From Gemmobacter sp. 24YEA27 (GTDB lineage Bacteria > Pseudomonadota > Alphaproteobacteria > Rhodobacterales > Rhodobacteraceae): 64,000 nucleotides of DNA. This document shows positions 7,689-17,247 of this stretch, piece after piece. Within the stretch, counting starts at the first letter, position 1. Every line of letters starts with the position of its first letter. A program made the translations under genes and the position numbers. The notes beneath the pieces were generated by a model. That model was not told the DNA's origin. It did no database searches and worked only from the letters and a program-made list of their open reading frames with translations. Location: NCBI RefSeq assembly GCF_030052995.1, contig NZ_JASJPW010000004.1, positions 129,734-193,733 of the forward strand. Reading direction: 5' to 3'.

Positions 7689-8956
7689 CAGAGCCCCTTT
7701 GCGATGGCAAGCATTGCCGCGCTGACCTTTGTCAGCTCGTCCGGGCGGATCGTCAGCGGCGGCATGGTATAGAGCAGCCTGCCGAAGGGCCGCAGCCAGA
7801 CGCCGGTCTCGGCGCAAAAGCGGTGCACCTTGTCCATCGGCAGGGGCGCCTTCATTTCGATCACCCCGATTGCGCCGAGGACCCGGAGGTCCGCAACCGA
7901 TGGCAGGACGGCGGCGGGCGCGAGGTCACGCCGCAATTGCGCGCCGATGCTGCGGGCCGCTCCGCTCCAGTCCGCGCTTTGCCACAGATCCATGGCGGCG
8001 GCGGCAACGGCGCAGGCCAGCGGATTGGCCATAAAGGTCGGGCCATGCATCAATGTGCCGGCCTCCCGTGCCAGATCGCCGGTGGCAATGGTGGCGGCCA
8101 GGCTCATCATGCCGCCGGTCAGTGCCTTGCCGAGGCACATGATATCGGGCCTGACCCCGGCCAGATCAGCCGCAAAGGGCGAACCAGTGCGGCTGAAGCC
8201 GGTGGCGATTTCATCGAAGATCAGCAACACGCCATGGCGGTCGCAGATCGCCCGCAGGTCCCTGAGATAGGCGGGATGATAGAAATACATTCCCCCTGCG
8301 CCCTGGACGACAGGTTCGATGATGAAGGCGGCAATCTCTGCGTCATGGCGGCAAAGCAGCGCCTCGACCTCGTCCAGCCCGTTCAGCGCCGGGTCCTCGG
8401 GCCAGGCGGCACCATAGGGCACCGGCGGGCGGGCGGCGAAGTGCTGCGGCGCGATGGCCCGCCCGAAATGGCTGTGCATACCGGTCTCGGGGTCGCAAAG
8501 GCTCATCGCTTTCCAGGTGTCACCATGATAGCCGCCGCGCACGGTCGCCAGGGCGGTGCGTCTGCGGTGACCGCGCGCGATCTGGACCTGAATGGCGAGT
8601 TTCACCGCCACCTCCACCGCCACCGAACCACTGTCGGCATAGAAGATCCGGTCGAGCCCCTCCGGCAGAGCAGCGACCAGCCGGCGGCTGAGATCAATGG
8701 CCGGCTGATGGGTCAGCCCGCCGAACATGACATGCGGCAGCTGTGCCGCCTGGTCCTGCACCGCTTTGACCAGCGAGGGCGGCGCGTGGCCGAACGCCGC
8801 GCACCACCAGGAGGACATGGCGTCAATCATCCGCCGGCCATCGTCGAGCGTCAGCCAGATGCCCTCGGCCCGCACGACCTTGTGCTGCGGTGCCGGATGC
8901 GCAATCGAGCTGTAGGGATGCCAGATATGGCTGCGGTCAAAGGCCAGATCCTCCAT
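7688..8956 (-). CDS. bioA: Adenosylmethionine-8-amino-7-oxononanoate aminotransferase
   Basis: PLP-dependent class III aminotransferase converting 7-keto-8-aminopelargonate to 7,8-diaminopelargonate with SAM as amino donor (422 aa, usual length). Seen: HIWHPYSSI at the N-terminus, MSSWWCAAFGH, the PLP region LLIFDEIATGFSRTG with its Asp, and the Schiff-base lysine in CLGKALTGGMM. The ATG at 8956 shares a base with the bioD stop (TAATG), and the gene ends on the bioG start, so the whole cluster is tightly coupled. Intact frame. Confidence 0.94.
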   Translation of the reverse strand: MEDLAFDRSHIWHPYSSIAHPAPQHKVVRAEGIWLTLDDGRRMIDAMSSWWCAAFGHAPPSLVKAVQDQAAQLPHVMFGGLTHQPAIDLSRRLVAALPEGLDRIFYADSGSVAVEVAVKLAIQVQIARGHRRRTALATVRGGYHGDTWKAMSLCDPETGMHSHFGRAIAPQHFAARPPVPYGAAWPEDPALNGLDEVEALLCRHDAEIAAFIIEPVVQGAGGMYFYHPAYLRDLRAICDRHGVLLIFDEIATGFSRTGSPFAADLAGVRPDIMCLGKALTGGMMSLAATIATGDLAREAGTLMHGPTFMANPLACAVAAAAMDLWQSADWSGAARSIGAQLRRDLAPAAVLPSVADLRVLGAIGVIEMKAPLPMDKVHRFCAETGVWLRPFGRLLYTMPPLTIRPDELTKVSAAMLAIAKGL

Positions 8957-9572
8957 TACAGCGCGGCCTTTATGGCGCTGAGGTCGATACCCTGAAAGGC
9001 CTGTTCCAGCGCGGGGCGGGTGACATTCGCCAGGCGCGGCAGTCGGCCGAGCGCGGGCAGGGCAGCGATCCGGCAGATGGTTTGCTGGCTGTCCTGCATT
9101 TCCGCGCCGAAAAAGACGATCCCCAGCAGCGGCACGCGGCGCGCGCGCAGGGCTTCGATGGTCAGCAGGCTGTGATTGATCGTGCCAAGTGCGGTCCGTG
9201 CCACCACGATGACCGGGGCCTGCCATTTCGCCATCTGATCGGCGTATAGGAAACTGCCGTCCAGGGGCACCAGCGCCCCCCCGCCCCCTCGACCACCAGC
9301 GGGCCATCGACCCGGGGCAGCGACATCGCCGTGATCCTGACCCCCTCGCGCGCCGCCGCATGATGCGGCGACGCGGGAAGCTTCAGCCGATACGCCTCGG
9401 GAAGGGTGGGGCGGCCGGTCAGGCGGGCGACGGTCTCGCTGTCGGTCTCTTCGTCAAGCCCGGCCTGGACGGGTTTCCAATAGCTTGCCTGCAAAGCCAG
9501 CGTCAGCCCGGCGCTGAACACGGTCTTGCCGATACCGGTATCGGTGCCGGTGATGATGACGGCAGAACTCAT
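8956..9572 (-). CDS. bioD: Dethiobiotin synthetase, one frameshift
   Basis: ATP-dependent carboxylation of 7,8-diaminopelargonate to dethiobiotin. The first part (from 9572) starts [20 protein letters not shown] with the P-loop and reads to VVEGAGG. The second part, in the next frame, begins [14 protein letters not shown] and ends at 8956. The break lies in a run of seven C (seven G on the coding strand) at about 9275-9281. Adding one G restores GAGGALVPL and a 205-residue protein, the normal size. Since bioD is needed between intact bioA and bioF, a sequencing deletion is the simplest explanation. It overlaps bioF by 4 nt. Confidence 0.88.
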
Positions 9573-10702
9573 ATCGGCCCCCGGATTTTCATACCTGCAA
9601 TGGCGACGAAAAGCGCATCAATATCCGTGACTTGCAGCCCGCCGGTGATCGAGATGCGCAGGCGCGCGGTGCCTTTCGCCACGGTGGGCGGGCGGATGGC
9701 GCGAATATCGAAACCCGCCTCGCGCAGGTGACGCGCGGCCCCGAGCGCCGCATGGTCCTCCCCGAGGATCAGAGGCAGGATCTGGCTGAGGCCGAGATTG
9801 AGCCCCAGTTTTCGGGCGGCGCGATGGGCATGGAGGCGCAGGGTTTCGGCATGCCCGATCAGGGCGGGCCGTGTCTGCACCAGCAAAAGCGCCGCGCGCA
9901 CCGCTGCCGCAACAAGCGGCGAGGGGGCGGTGGCATAGATAAAGGGGCGCGCGCGGTTGATCAGCGTCTCGGTCACGATGCGCCCGGCGCAGATCAGCGC
10001 ACCACTGGCCCCGAGCGCCTTGCCGCAGGTATGGACCAAAATCGATGCAACATCGTCCGGCACATCGGCAAGCCCGCGCCCCATCGGCCCGTAAAGCCCG
10101 GTCGCATGGGCCTCATCCAGGACCAGAACCGCGTCGCACGCCCGCGCCAGCGATATGAAATCCGCCAGTGGTGCGAAATCGCCATCCATCGAATAGAGCG
10201 TCTCAAGCGCGATCCAGATCCGCCCCGAGCCACCTCTGGCGCGCCAGTCGCGGATCTGATCCTCTGCATGCTGTGCGTCACTATGGCGGAACTCCCAGCT
10301 CTGCGCCGGGCCGAGCCGCATCCCCTCATGCACACTGGCATGGATCCCTGCATCATAAAGCACCAGATCGCCCGACATCGGCAGTGCCGAAAAGATAGCC
10401 TGATTGGCCTGAAAGCCGCCGCCCATGAACAGGCAGGATTCAGTGCCGAAGAAATCGGCGGCCTCGGCCTCCAGCGCTGCAAATTCCGGATCATTGCCGC
10501 GCAACAGCCGCGATCCGCCCGACCCCACGGGGACACCCCGGGCGATGGCCACCTGTACCGCTTCGGCGAGGGCGGCGGATGCACTCAGGCCCAGATAGTC
10601 ATTCGAGGCAAAGTCACGCCCCAGAGCCGGCAGCAGCGCGCGGGCGCGCCCGCGCGCTGCCGTGACCGCAAGCCGTTCGGCATGGCGGGGAAACAGGCTC
10701 AC
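9569..10702 (-). CDS. bioF: 8-amino-7-oxononanoate synthase
   Basis: PLP enzyme of the alpha-oxoamine synthase family joining pimeloyl-ACP (or -CoA) and L-alanine (377 aa). Seen: [33 protein letters not shown] with the PLP Asp, and the Schiff-base lysine in [13 protein letters not shown]. Overlaps bioB by 4 nt (ATGA at 10699-10702) and bioD by 4 nt. Intact. Confidence 0.94.
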   Translation of the reverse strand: MSLFPRHAERLAVTAARGRARALLPALGRDFASNDYLGLSASAALAEAVQVAIARGVPVGSGGSRLLRGNDPEFAALEAEAADFFGTESCLFMGGGFQANQAIFSALPMSGDLVLYDAGIHASVHEGMRLGPAQSWEFRHSDAQHAEDQIRDWRARGGSGRIWIALETLYSMDGDFAPLADFISLARACDAVLVLDEAHATGLYGPMGRGLADVPDDVASILVHTCGKALGASGALICAGRIVTETLINRARPFIYATAPSPLVAAAVRAALLLVQTRPALIGHAETLRLHAHRAARKLGLNLGLSQILPLILGEDHAALGAARHLREAGFDIRAIRPPTVAKGTARLRISITGGLQVTDIDALFVAIAGMKIRGPI

Positions 10703-11646
10703 GCCGCCGCCCCACAGGGGCGCAGTTCTTCGGCGCGCAGGCCGAGCCTTGCGAAAAGCTGCGCGTCTTTGCTGTCGCCGGGATTATCCGCTGTCAGCAG
10801 CGTATCGCCGACAAAGATCGAATTGGCACCGGCGAAAAAGCACATCGCCTGCAGCTCATCCGACATCGCGCTGCGCCCTGCCGAAAGCCGGACATAGGAT
10901 TTCGGCGCCAGAATACGCATGGTGGCGATCGTGCGCACCATCTCGATCGGATCAAGAGGCGCCACATCTGCCAGGGGTGTGCCTGCCATCGGCATCAGCA
11001 TGTTGATCGGGATGGATTTCGGCGGCTCGGGCAGATCGGCCAGGGTCTGGATCATCGCGATCCGGTCCTCAGAGCTCTCGCCCATGCCGATGATCCCGCC
11101 GGAACAGACATTGATTCCGGCCAGGCGGACCCGCTCCAGCGTCTCCAGCCGGTCGGCAAAGCTGCGGGTCGAGATGATTGTGGGGTAAAAGCTCTCGGAG
11201 GTGTCGATATTGTGGTTGTAATAGTCCAGCCCTGCCGCCCTGAGCTGCACCACCTGGGCATCATCCAGCATCCCCAGCGTCATGCAGGTCTCAAGCCCGA
11301 GCGCCTTTACCCCCTCGACCATGGCGATGACCGCCTTCATGTCGCGCGCTTTCGGCGAGCGCCACCCGGCCCCCATGCAATAGCGCGTCGCCCCCGCATC
11401 TTTGGCCTTTTTCGCCTCGGCCAGAACCTTCTGCACCTCCATCATTTTCGAGGCGCTGAGTTTAGATCCGTTGCGCGCCGATTGCGCACAATAGGCGCAG
11501 TCTTCCGGGCAGCCGCCGGTTTTGATCGACAGGAGTTTCGCGCATTGGATGCGGTTCGGGTCGAAGTTTTCCCGATGCACGCTCTGGGCGCGGAACAGCA
11601 GATCCATCAGGGGGAGATTATAGACAGGGCTCGCACGCATTTGCAT
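10699..11646 (-). CDS. bioB: Biotin synthase
   Basis: Radical SAM enzyme inserting sulfur into dethiobiotin (315 aa). The [11 protein letters not shown] motif carries the three cysteines of the 4Fe-4S cluster, and the second-cluster ligands lie in the expected NHNIDTSE and [10 protein letters not shown] regions. The ATG at 11646 is preceded by GGAGGACC. First gene of the bioB-F-D-A-G-C operon. BioR-like boxes are 66 and 166 bp upstream of the start codon, so repression by biotin excess is likely. Confidence 0.95.
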   Translation of the reverse strand: MQMRASPVYNLPLMDLLFRAQSVHRENFDPNRIQCAKLLSIKTGGCPEDCAYCAQSARNGSKLSASKMMEVQKVLAEAKKAKDAGATRYCMGAGWRSPKARDMKAVIAMVEGVKALGLETCMTLGMLDDAQVVQLRAAGLDYYNHNIDTSESFYPTIISTRSFADRLETLERVRLAGINVCSGGIIGMGESSEDRIAMIQTLADLPEPPKSIPINMLMPMAGTPLADVAPLDPIEMVRTIATMRILAPKSYVRLSAGRSAMSDELQAMCFFAGANSIFVGDTLLTADNPGDSKDAQLFARLGLRAEELRPCGAAA

Positions 11647-11711
11647 CGGGGTCCTCCGGCAGGGCTGCGATCAAGCAGACAGGGATCCGGGCGCGCGCTC
11701 AATTTGCAAAG

Positions 11712-11721
11712 TTATCTATTA
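11712..11721. promoter_or_regulatory. BioR-like operator 1
   Basis: TTATCTATTA, one mismatch to the BioR consensus TTATMKATAA, 66 bp upstream of the bioB start codon and in the expected promoter zone. Confidence 0.55.
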
Positions 11722-11736
11722 TTTGCCCCGGAGCTG

Positions 11737-11764
11737 AAATTGATTTAATGTTTAAAATCAATTT
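11737..11764. promoter_or_regulatory. 10-bp inverted repeat in the bioB upstream region
   Basis: AAATTGATTT (11737-11746) and its exact complement AAATCAATTT (11755-11764) around an 8-nt spacer, in an AT-rich island between the two BioR-like boxes. It could be a binding site for another regulator or a cruciform; no matching family is known to me. Confidence 0.45.
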
Positions 11765-11811
11765 TGTAGATCAGATCCCGTGTGGGGGGCTGGCGGCAGG
11801 GGCCTTCCGGT

Positions 11812-11821
11812 TTGTCTATAA
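11812..11821. promoter_or_regulatory. BioR-like operator 2
   Basis: TTGTCTATAA, one mismatch to TTATMKATAA, exactly 100 bp further from bioB than operator 1. Next to it runs AT-rich sequence (ATATATTATC) that may belong to a distal promoter. Confidence 0.45.
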
Positions 11822-12039
11822 TATATTATCCGCATCCCATGTTTCCTCGGCTCTGCAGACCGAGCCCCCTCTCCGGCGCAGGATCGCAGGCTCCGTATGC
11901 CACGGCCCGGTAAGGGGATAGTCATCGCTAAATCCGCTCTTTGAACTCACCCTCGGTCTGTGGCTGGCGTCTCGCCGCGGACTGTCCCGGATCATCCTAC
12001 GAGCGGTGATGCTGGTGATTGCCTCACGCGACCTCACCG
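11822..12039. other. Gene-free stretch upstream of bioB
   Basis: Beyond the BioR-like boxes no convincing gene is seen up to the 3' end of the decayed permease. The rightward and leftward ORFs here have no recognisable features. Confidence 0.4.
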
Positions 12040-12880
12040 GCCTGGGGCAGTGGGGCCCGTTCTGCCAGATCGGCCCAGGGTCTGTGCCGGGCAAAGGCAT
12101 CGATGCGCAAGAGGCGGGCGGCGACAATGATCGGTATCAGCACCACCAGCCCCGCCATTACGTTCAGCACAGACACACTGGCCAGCGTCGATTGCATGGT
12201 GATGTGCGAGGCCCCGTCCGCCACAGCCGCCTGACAGGGCCTGACCGACAAAAGCGGCAGGCGATGCGAGAGGATCATCGGGATAGGAAAACTGCCCCCG
12301 CTCTTCCTGACGGCCAGTACGGCGGGCATGATCACCGGCAGCATCACCTTCATCCGCGACTTGCCCGCCGTGCCTGCCTCTTTCAGCCGCATATCAACGC
12401 GGGCAATGGAGGAGACGGGACGATACAGACTTAGGTGCCGTAGATGCATCTCATCGAGGGGATCTGCCCGTAACAGCCATAGAGGCCGGGCAAACGGATA
12501 CGGGTTTCGCACAGCGAGCGGGTGATAAGCCCGTTATTGCCGGCATGATCGTCCAGGCGCCGGCTGCGATCACCTCAGGGTTCACCGGGTTGATCAGCGG
12601 CGGCAGTGCGTTCAGGCCCTTGACGGGAAAGCTGTGGGGCGGTGACATAGGCCAGCGGCACGCCGAGCAGCGTGGCCAAGAGGGTGACGGCTGTGGCGGA
12701 AAGCAGCGTGTTGCCGATGGCCCACATATATTTGGGGTTGTTGAAAAGGCGGGCCCAGCCACTCAGCCCGTCGCCAGGGACGCTGGTGGATATGCCGCAA
12801 TCACCAGGGCCTCGAAGGCGTCGATGCCCGGATCGACCGCCGCGCCCCGGCATAGAACCGTCATGGCCGGGGCCATACAG
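12040..12880 (-). pseudogene. Decayed iron-type ABC transporter permease
   Basis: Pieces of a binding-protein-dependent permease of the Fe(III)/phosphonate (FbpB/AfuB-like) type scattered over frames. From about 12800 it reads LFNNPKYMWAIGNTLLSATA and LLGVPLAYVTA; then, in another frame, FPVKGLNALPPLINP; then GKSRMKVMLPVIMPAVLA near the EAA loop; and finally SVLNVMAGLVVLIPIIVAAR. Several frame changes, in-frame stops and missing segments mean this is true decay, unlike the single-base breaks elsewhere in the window. It lies downstream of the ATPase remnant on the same strand. Confidence 0.65.
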
Positions 12881-12949
12881 ATCCGCCATCACTTCGGCCC
12901 CCTTGCCAGATCAGGCCGATAGCCGGTTCTCGGGCCCGGATATTGCCGC

Positions 12950-13450
12950 GAGCTGACAGCGGCGGGCCGGTTCCGGAGGACCTGTTTCGGCACGGCGGCA
13001 AGAGGCAGGCTTTCGGCTGCGGGTTTTCCGCGCGCATCGGCGGCAAGGATCCTGACCTGGCCGAAAGCGGCTTCGACCGGTCCGCCGGTCGCAACCGAGC
13101 CGCCGGCCAGTTGGCCGCGCCGACGAAAATCCCGACATGTCTGGTGCGCGACGTGGCGCAGATCTCTTCTGGGATTTCTTGCAGGCGGCGAATCTGTCAG
13201 AGGCCACCTGGGTTCATAACCCCATTCAGATCAGGCATCGACAGGGCTTCTTCAGCATCGTGGGTCACGAAGGAAGTGGTGATAATCGCCTCGTTCTGCA
13301 GCCCTCTGATGATCTCGCCGATCTGGACGCGCAGCTTTGCGCCCAGATTGGACAGCGGCGCGTCCATCAAAAGCCCCGCCGGTCTGATCACAGACGCAAG
13401 GGCCAGCGCCACAGGCTGCCGCAGGACGCCCGACAGCGCCGCTGAGCGGC
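12950..13450 (-). pseudogene. Decayed ABC transporter ATPase (3' half)
   Basis: From 13430 leftwards the frame reads VALALASVIRP, then LLMDAPLSNLGAKLRVQ (Walker B with the catalytic DE changed to DA, and D to G in the D-loop), then ITTSFVTHDAEEALSM with the switch His, then GVMNPGGL. The start of the TOBE domain (FVGAANWPA) follows near 13125 in another frame. Walker A and the full signature are missing: the fragment begins just inside LSGG, where it is fused to the end of the cysteine-rich repeat gene. Loss of the catalytic Glu together with truncation shows it is dead. Confidence 0.68.
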
Positions 13451-13454
13451 GCGT

Positions 13455-16192
13455 ATCGTCCGACCCACCAATGCCGCATCGTCACTGTACCGGCGCCACG
13501 CAGAAACTGCGGGTCGAAATCGGGTTGTGCCAGCAGCGCCCCCGGCTTCGGTCACCGGACCATCGGTTCTGACCTCGTTCAGGCGCCAGATGCCGTCCTG
13601 GACATAGGTCACGCTGCGGTCCCCGTCCGGCCAGACATAGACGTTCAGCGCAATCTGCTCGCGCAGCTTCTGCATCTCTGCCGAAGCCTGCCAGAAGATA
13701 AAGCCATGGCATGGTTTTTCCGAGATCACCTCGCCGCTCAAAGCCCTGACCTGACAGGTGAACGGGTCAGAGGGCAGAGCGCCCGCGCTCCATTCATCCA
13801 GGAGCTGCGCATTGGCCGCGCAGGCCTGCGCAATATTGTCCGTACAGCCCATGTCAAAGGCGCGCGAGGCCTCGGAAAGCACCAGCGGCGGCGGCGGATC
13901 CTCCTCCTCCCCGGGAGGTGCGAAGGCAAGGGGCGCTGCCGGTGTTTCGCCCCGGCGCACGCTGTCAGTCAGCATCCCGCCATAGATCAGGCAGGCCGCG
14001 CCATCGGTGGTGGCGACGCGCTGATGAAAGCAGCCGCGCTGATATGCGGCCAGCGCAAGCCCCGGATCGGCGGCCTGGCAACCCCGTCAGAAAGCAGATC
14101 GCCGGCCAGCCTGCACCCGTAAGGCGCCACCGAAGCGTCTGCGCTGTCGCAGGTGAACCGGGCCCATCGCAGGCCTCGGGCAGACGCGTCTGATCCGCCA
14201 GACGCGTCTGATCCGCCAGCGCCAGTTTCGCCGCATCATAACAGGCCCAGCTGTCCTGATCAGTCCCGCTGGCCATCACTGCCTCGCAGGCCATCGACCG
14301 GATATAGAGCGCGCCTTCCCCGTCACCACGCTCTGTCATCGCATCCGCAAGCTGGCTGCAGGTATTGTCAGCCTGCGCCATGGCGTGTGCATCCCGGCAG
14401 CCCATGCGCAGGGTCGCAAGCCAGGCCTCAGGATCGTCGCGGGCGGGGATGGTCACGCCCTGGGTTTCATATCCGACCCTGGCGTAAAGCCCCGCCAGTG
14501 GCGCGCAGCCTTTGATATTGGTGCGCGAACAGGCCTCTTTCAGCATCACTTCGACCGTGTCCAGACCATCCGCTGCCTCCAGCGCGGCATAGACATACAG
14601 CGCCTGACTGCAATCCTGCGACGATCCTTCGCCGGGGGACAGGCAGGATCGGGCAAGGGCGTCATATCGGGCGCGCAAGGCGGGGCGGGCCTCGGAGAGT
14701 GTGACGTCCATTGCCGCGCCGAGGCTTTCGCAGATGCTGTCCTTGCTGTCCTGAGCATCACAGAGCGCAATCGCGCGGGCGGCCGCAGCCTGCCGCTCGG
14801 CCACCGGCCAGAAATCGGCCAGCTTTGACAGGGTGGCGCAGGCCGCCGGATCGCCGGCTGCGCAGCCTTCAGTCAGGAAGGCGCTGGCCCGGGTCACACG
14901 CGCCGGACCCCGCGCATCGGCATCGCCATAGGTCAGGAAATCGCGGTAAAGATAATAGGCGGATTTGCAGCTGCGCTGATTTGGATCGCGGGGGCCCTGG
15001 GTGCAGATCCCCGCCTCGATCGCCGCCAGCGCGAACCGTTCATCCGGGGTCGGCCCCGCCGCGCCCCCGCCGCTGTCACCGTGCGAAAGCCCTCTTCCAG
15101 CGCCTCGCAAATCCACCCGATCCCTTGCTGGCAGGCGGTCAGACTGGCCGCGAAATTCGATGCCGCCTCGACGAGGGACGGGCTGCGATCTGACGCCGTG
15201 TTCCGCGCCAGCAGGATACAGCCGATGCGGTCCTGCGCATCGCAAAGCAGTTTCGACAGCTCCGCCGTCACGCGATCATCCGTCGCCGCCCCGTTCGGCA
15301 GCGCCTGATCCTGTGCAAGCTCAGTCGTATTGTCCTGCCGGTTGATCGCCAGCTGGCACCCTTCCAGGTCTTTGGCCATACAGCCCAGCAGAGCATAGCG
15401 TGTGACCACAGCCGGCCCACGGCCCGGCCCTTCCGGCGCATCATAGATCAGGCTGGCAAATGCGGTGCAGGCCGTGCCGAGGCCCAGATCGCAGGCCTGT
15501 TTCATCCCCGCAGGATCCCCGGCGTGACGGGCCTCGGCCAGCAAGGCCACAGCCTCCTGCCCCCCTCCCTGCCCGGCCTCGACAAATCCGGCGTCCTCCC
15601 GGATCAGCGCCGCGCTGAAACCGGCACCGGAGACACAGGAACTGCCCTCTGGCAGCTGATCGGAAAGGCGGATTGTCCTTTCGCTGGCCCCGGTGCTCAG
15701 AAGACCCAGCACCAGCGCATAGCCGCCCGCCTGCAGCCTGTATGCGGAAGCAGAGGGGCCAAAGGCAGGCAGGGAGGCCGCGAGATCGTTCAGCCCCGAA
15801 AGCGTATCGGCATGGCCCGCAACAAGATGGCAGGTGTTCGGTGGCGCGAGATAGCTCTGCTCCTGACCATCACTGGCAGTCGTCGGGGGGCAGAAATGCG
15901 TGACCCCGGCAGTCTCCAGATAGCCCACGGCCCGTTCCAGCCCCTTTCCGGTCGCATAATCCAGCGCGAACCATGCCGCGCCATCCGGGCCGAAGGTCAC
16001 GTCGCGCAAGGAAACCTCTTCGCCCGCAGCCAGTTCGCGCGCTTCCGCCCCGGCAGGCGCCGTGTAAATCGGTTGGGCGGCGCAGATATGGCGGGTTTCC
16101 AGCGGCTGATGGGGCGCAAGTTCCTGCGCCAGGGCCGGAGAGCAGACCCCGAACGCGAGCAAAGCAAGGGCAGGCAAGGTGATCCTGATCAT
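13455..16192 (-). CDS. Large exported cysteine-rich Sel1-like repeat protein, frameshifted
   Basis: A protein of roughly 900 aa read in at least four frame segments. It has a signal peptide (residues 1-23, ending PALAQ), then an SH3b-like domain of about 75 residues bounded by cysteines (HICAAQ to HFCPP), then many ~35-residue units, each with a cysteine pair, such as GCAAGDPAACATL, ACSRTNIKGCAPLAGLYARVG and GCTDNIAQACAAN. The repeats resemble Sel1/Hcp-type helical repeats cross-linked by disulfides, so a periplasmic scaffold or inhibitor is plausible. Breaks near 15070, 14155 and 14085 each look like one lost base, and another lies near 13535. The ATG at 16192 is used; the TTG four codons earlier is unlikely. 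The 3' end has no clear stop and runs into the ABC ATPase remnant at about 13455. Confidence 0.6.
14181..14216. repeat. Two tandem 18-bp units
   Basis: The 18-bp unit starting CAGACGCGTCTG is repeated twice without change inside the cysteine-rich repeat gene, giving ADQTRL twice in the protein. Each unit also contains a short palindrome, AGACGCGTCT. Confidence 0.85.
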
Positions 16193-16401
16193 TAAAACTC
16201 GCAAATGGTGACGTCCCGGGCCACGATCACAGGCCTGCTGCCGATCTCGGGCAGGATGGACCGGAAGGGGGCCGGTTCCAAGCAGGGACGCGATGTATCC
16301 GGCGTGATCCTGCCGAGCGACAGGGGATATGTCCGACCGGGGTCCGGGGGAGACTGTTCCCGCTGAACATCTGTGCTACAGGGCGTGGAAACATACGACA
16401 T
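16192..16401 (-). CDS. Short ORF coupled to the repeat-protein gene
   Basis: Up to 69 codons, ending RPVIVARDVTICEF, with its TAA overlapping the ATG of the cysteine-rich repeat protein. The coupling and the protein-like C-terminal half suggest it is translated or is the tail of a lost gene. The N-terminal half has no recognisable pattern and diverges from the small membrane gene at 16412 with a 10-nt gap. No function can be proposed. Confidence 0.3.
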   Translation of the reverse strand: MSYVSTPCSTDVQREQSPPDPGRTYPLSLGRITPDTSRPCLEPAPFRSILPEIGSRPVIVARDVTICEF

Positions 16402-16411
16402 GGACGGCGTT

Positions 16412-16768
16412 ATGCGGAAACTTCTTCTTGTTATCATTGGCCTCGCATTGCTGGGCTTTGGCGGTTATCGGCAATTTGCCGGTGCGGGCGTCAGCGCGGC
16501 AGACCAGGCGCGCTGCGAAGAACAGGTCCGCGCGCAAAGTGGCACCGATGCCGAAGCCCTGGCGCTTTTGCTGCCGAAATGCAGCGATACCGGGATGGTG
16601 GCAATGATGGATGCCCAGGCATCGGGCGATGATGCCCAGGCGGCAGCGCGCCGGATCTCGCAGGCCAATCAGGGCGACCTGACGGCGCATCTCGTTGACT
16701 GGGCGATGATCGGCGCGGGCCTTGCTGCATTGGCGGCAGCTGCGGCCCTGAACCGCCGCCGCGCATGA
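16412..16768 (+). CDS. Small two-helix membrane protein, function unknown
   Basis: 118-residue protein. An N-terminal hydrophobic segment (LLLVIIGLALLGFGGY) may be a signal anchor. It is followed by a ~65-residue soluble part with two cysteines (ARCEEQ and LPKCSD), which could form a periplasmic disulfide, and a C-terminal helix (MIGAGLAALAAAAAL) ending in arginines. ATG at 16412 is chosen because it sits directly before the hydrophobic segment. 13 nt upstream of the next small membrane gene, so probably one transcript. Not recognised as a named family. Confidence 0.6.
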   Translation: MRKLLLVIIGLALLGFGGYRQFAGAGVSAADQARCEEQVRAQSGTDAEALALLLPKCSDTGMVAMMDAQASGDDAQAAARRISQANQGDLTAHLVDWAMIGAGLAALAAAAALNRRRA

Positions 16769-16781
16769 TCCGGGTGCCGGG

Positions 16782-17078
16782 GTGAAGACCTCACGCCGGA
16801 TCTGGCTGCTGATCCTGATGGTCGTCATCGGGATCGCACCACTCGCTTCGGTTGCCCTGGCCGGGCTGATTGCGGACTGGAACGGCTGCGCCCTGCATGA
16901 AGGCTTTGCCCAGCCTTGTATCCTGTTGGGAACCGATATCGGCGGCGTGCTTTACACGATGGCCGTCATGGGCTGGCTGATGCTGATTTCGCTTTTCTTC
17001 CTTGGAGGCGGATTGCTCGGGCTGGCCTGGGAGGGCGTCTTGCTGATCGCCCGGAGGATATCGCGGGGCCCGAGATGA
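16782..17078 (+). CDS. Small membrane protein, function unknown
   Basis: 98-residue protein with a GTG start. Two strong hydrophobic stretches: residues 7-28 (LLILMVVIGIAPLASVALAG) and 55-90 (ending WEGVLLIARR). Between them is a short loop with two cysteines (NGCALHEGFAQPC), likely periplasmic and able to form a disulfide. It follows another small cysteine-containing membrane protein, and the pair sits opposite a large exported cysteine-rich protein. A common envelope role is possible but unproven. Confidence 0.6.
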   Translation: MKTSRRIWLLILMVVIGIAPLASVALAGLIADWNGCALHEGFAQPCILLGTDIGGVLYTMAVMGWLMLISLFFLGGGLLGLAWEGVLLIARRISRGPR

Positions 17079-17247
17079 CAGGCGCAGCGCCTGCCGCGCG
17101 GCTTTCCTTAATCCGCCGGGCGCAGCAGGGTTTGGGCCGATCAGACCGCGCGCAAGGGATGCTGCTGCGCCAATAGTTCGACCGCCGCTTCTGCTTCCTT
17201 CCGGGGGGTATCCCAATGAACATCCCTGTCAGGGGCGGGTTCAGCTG

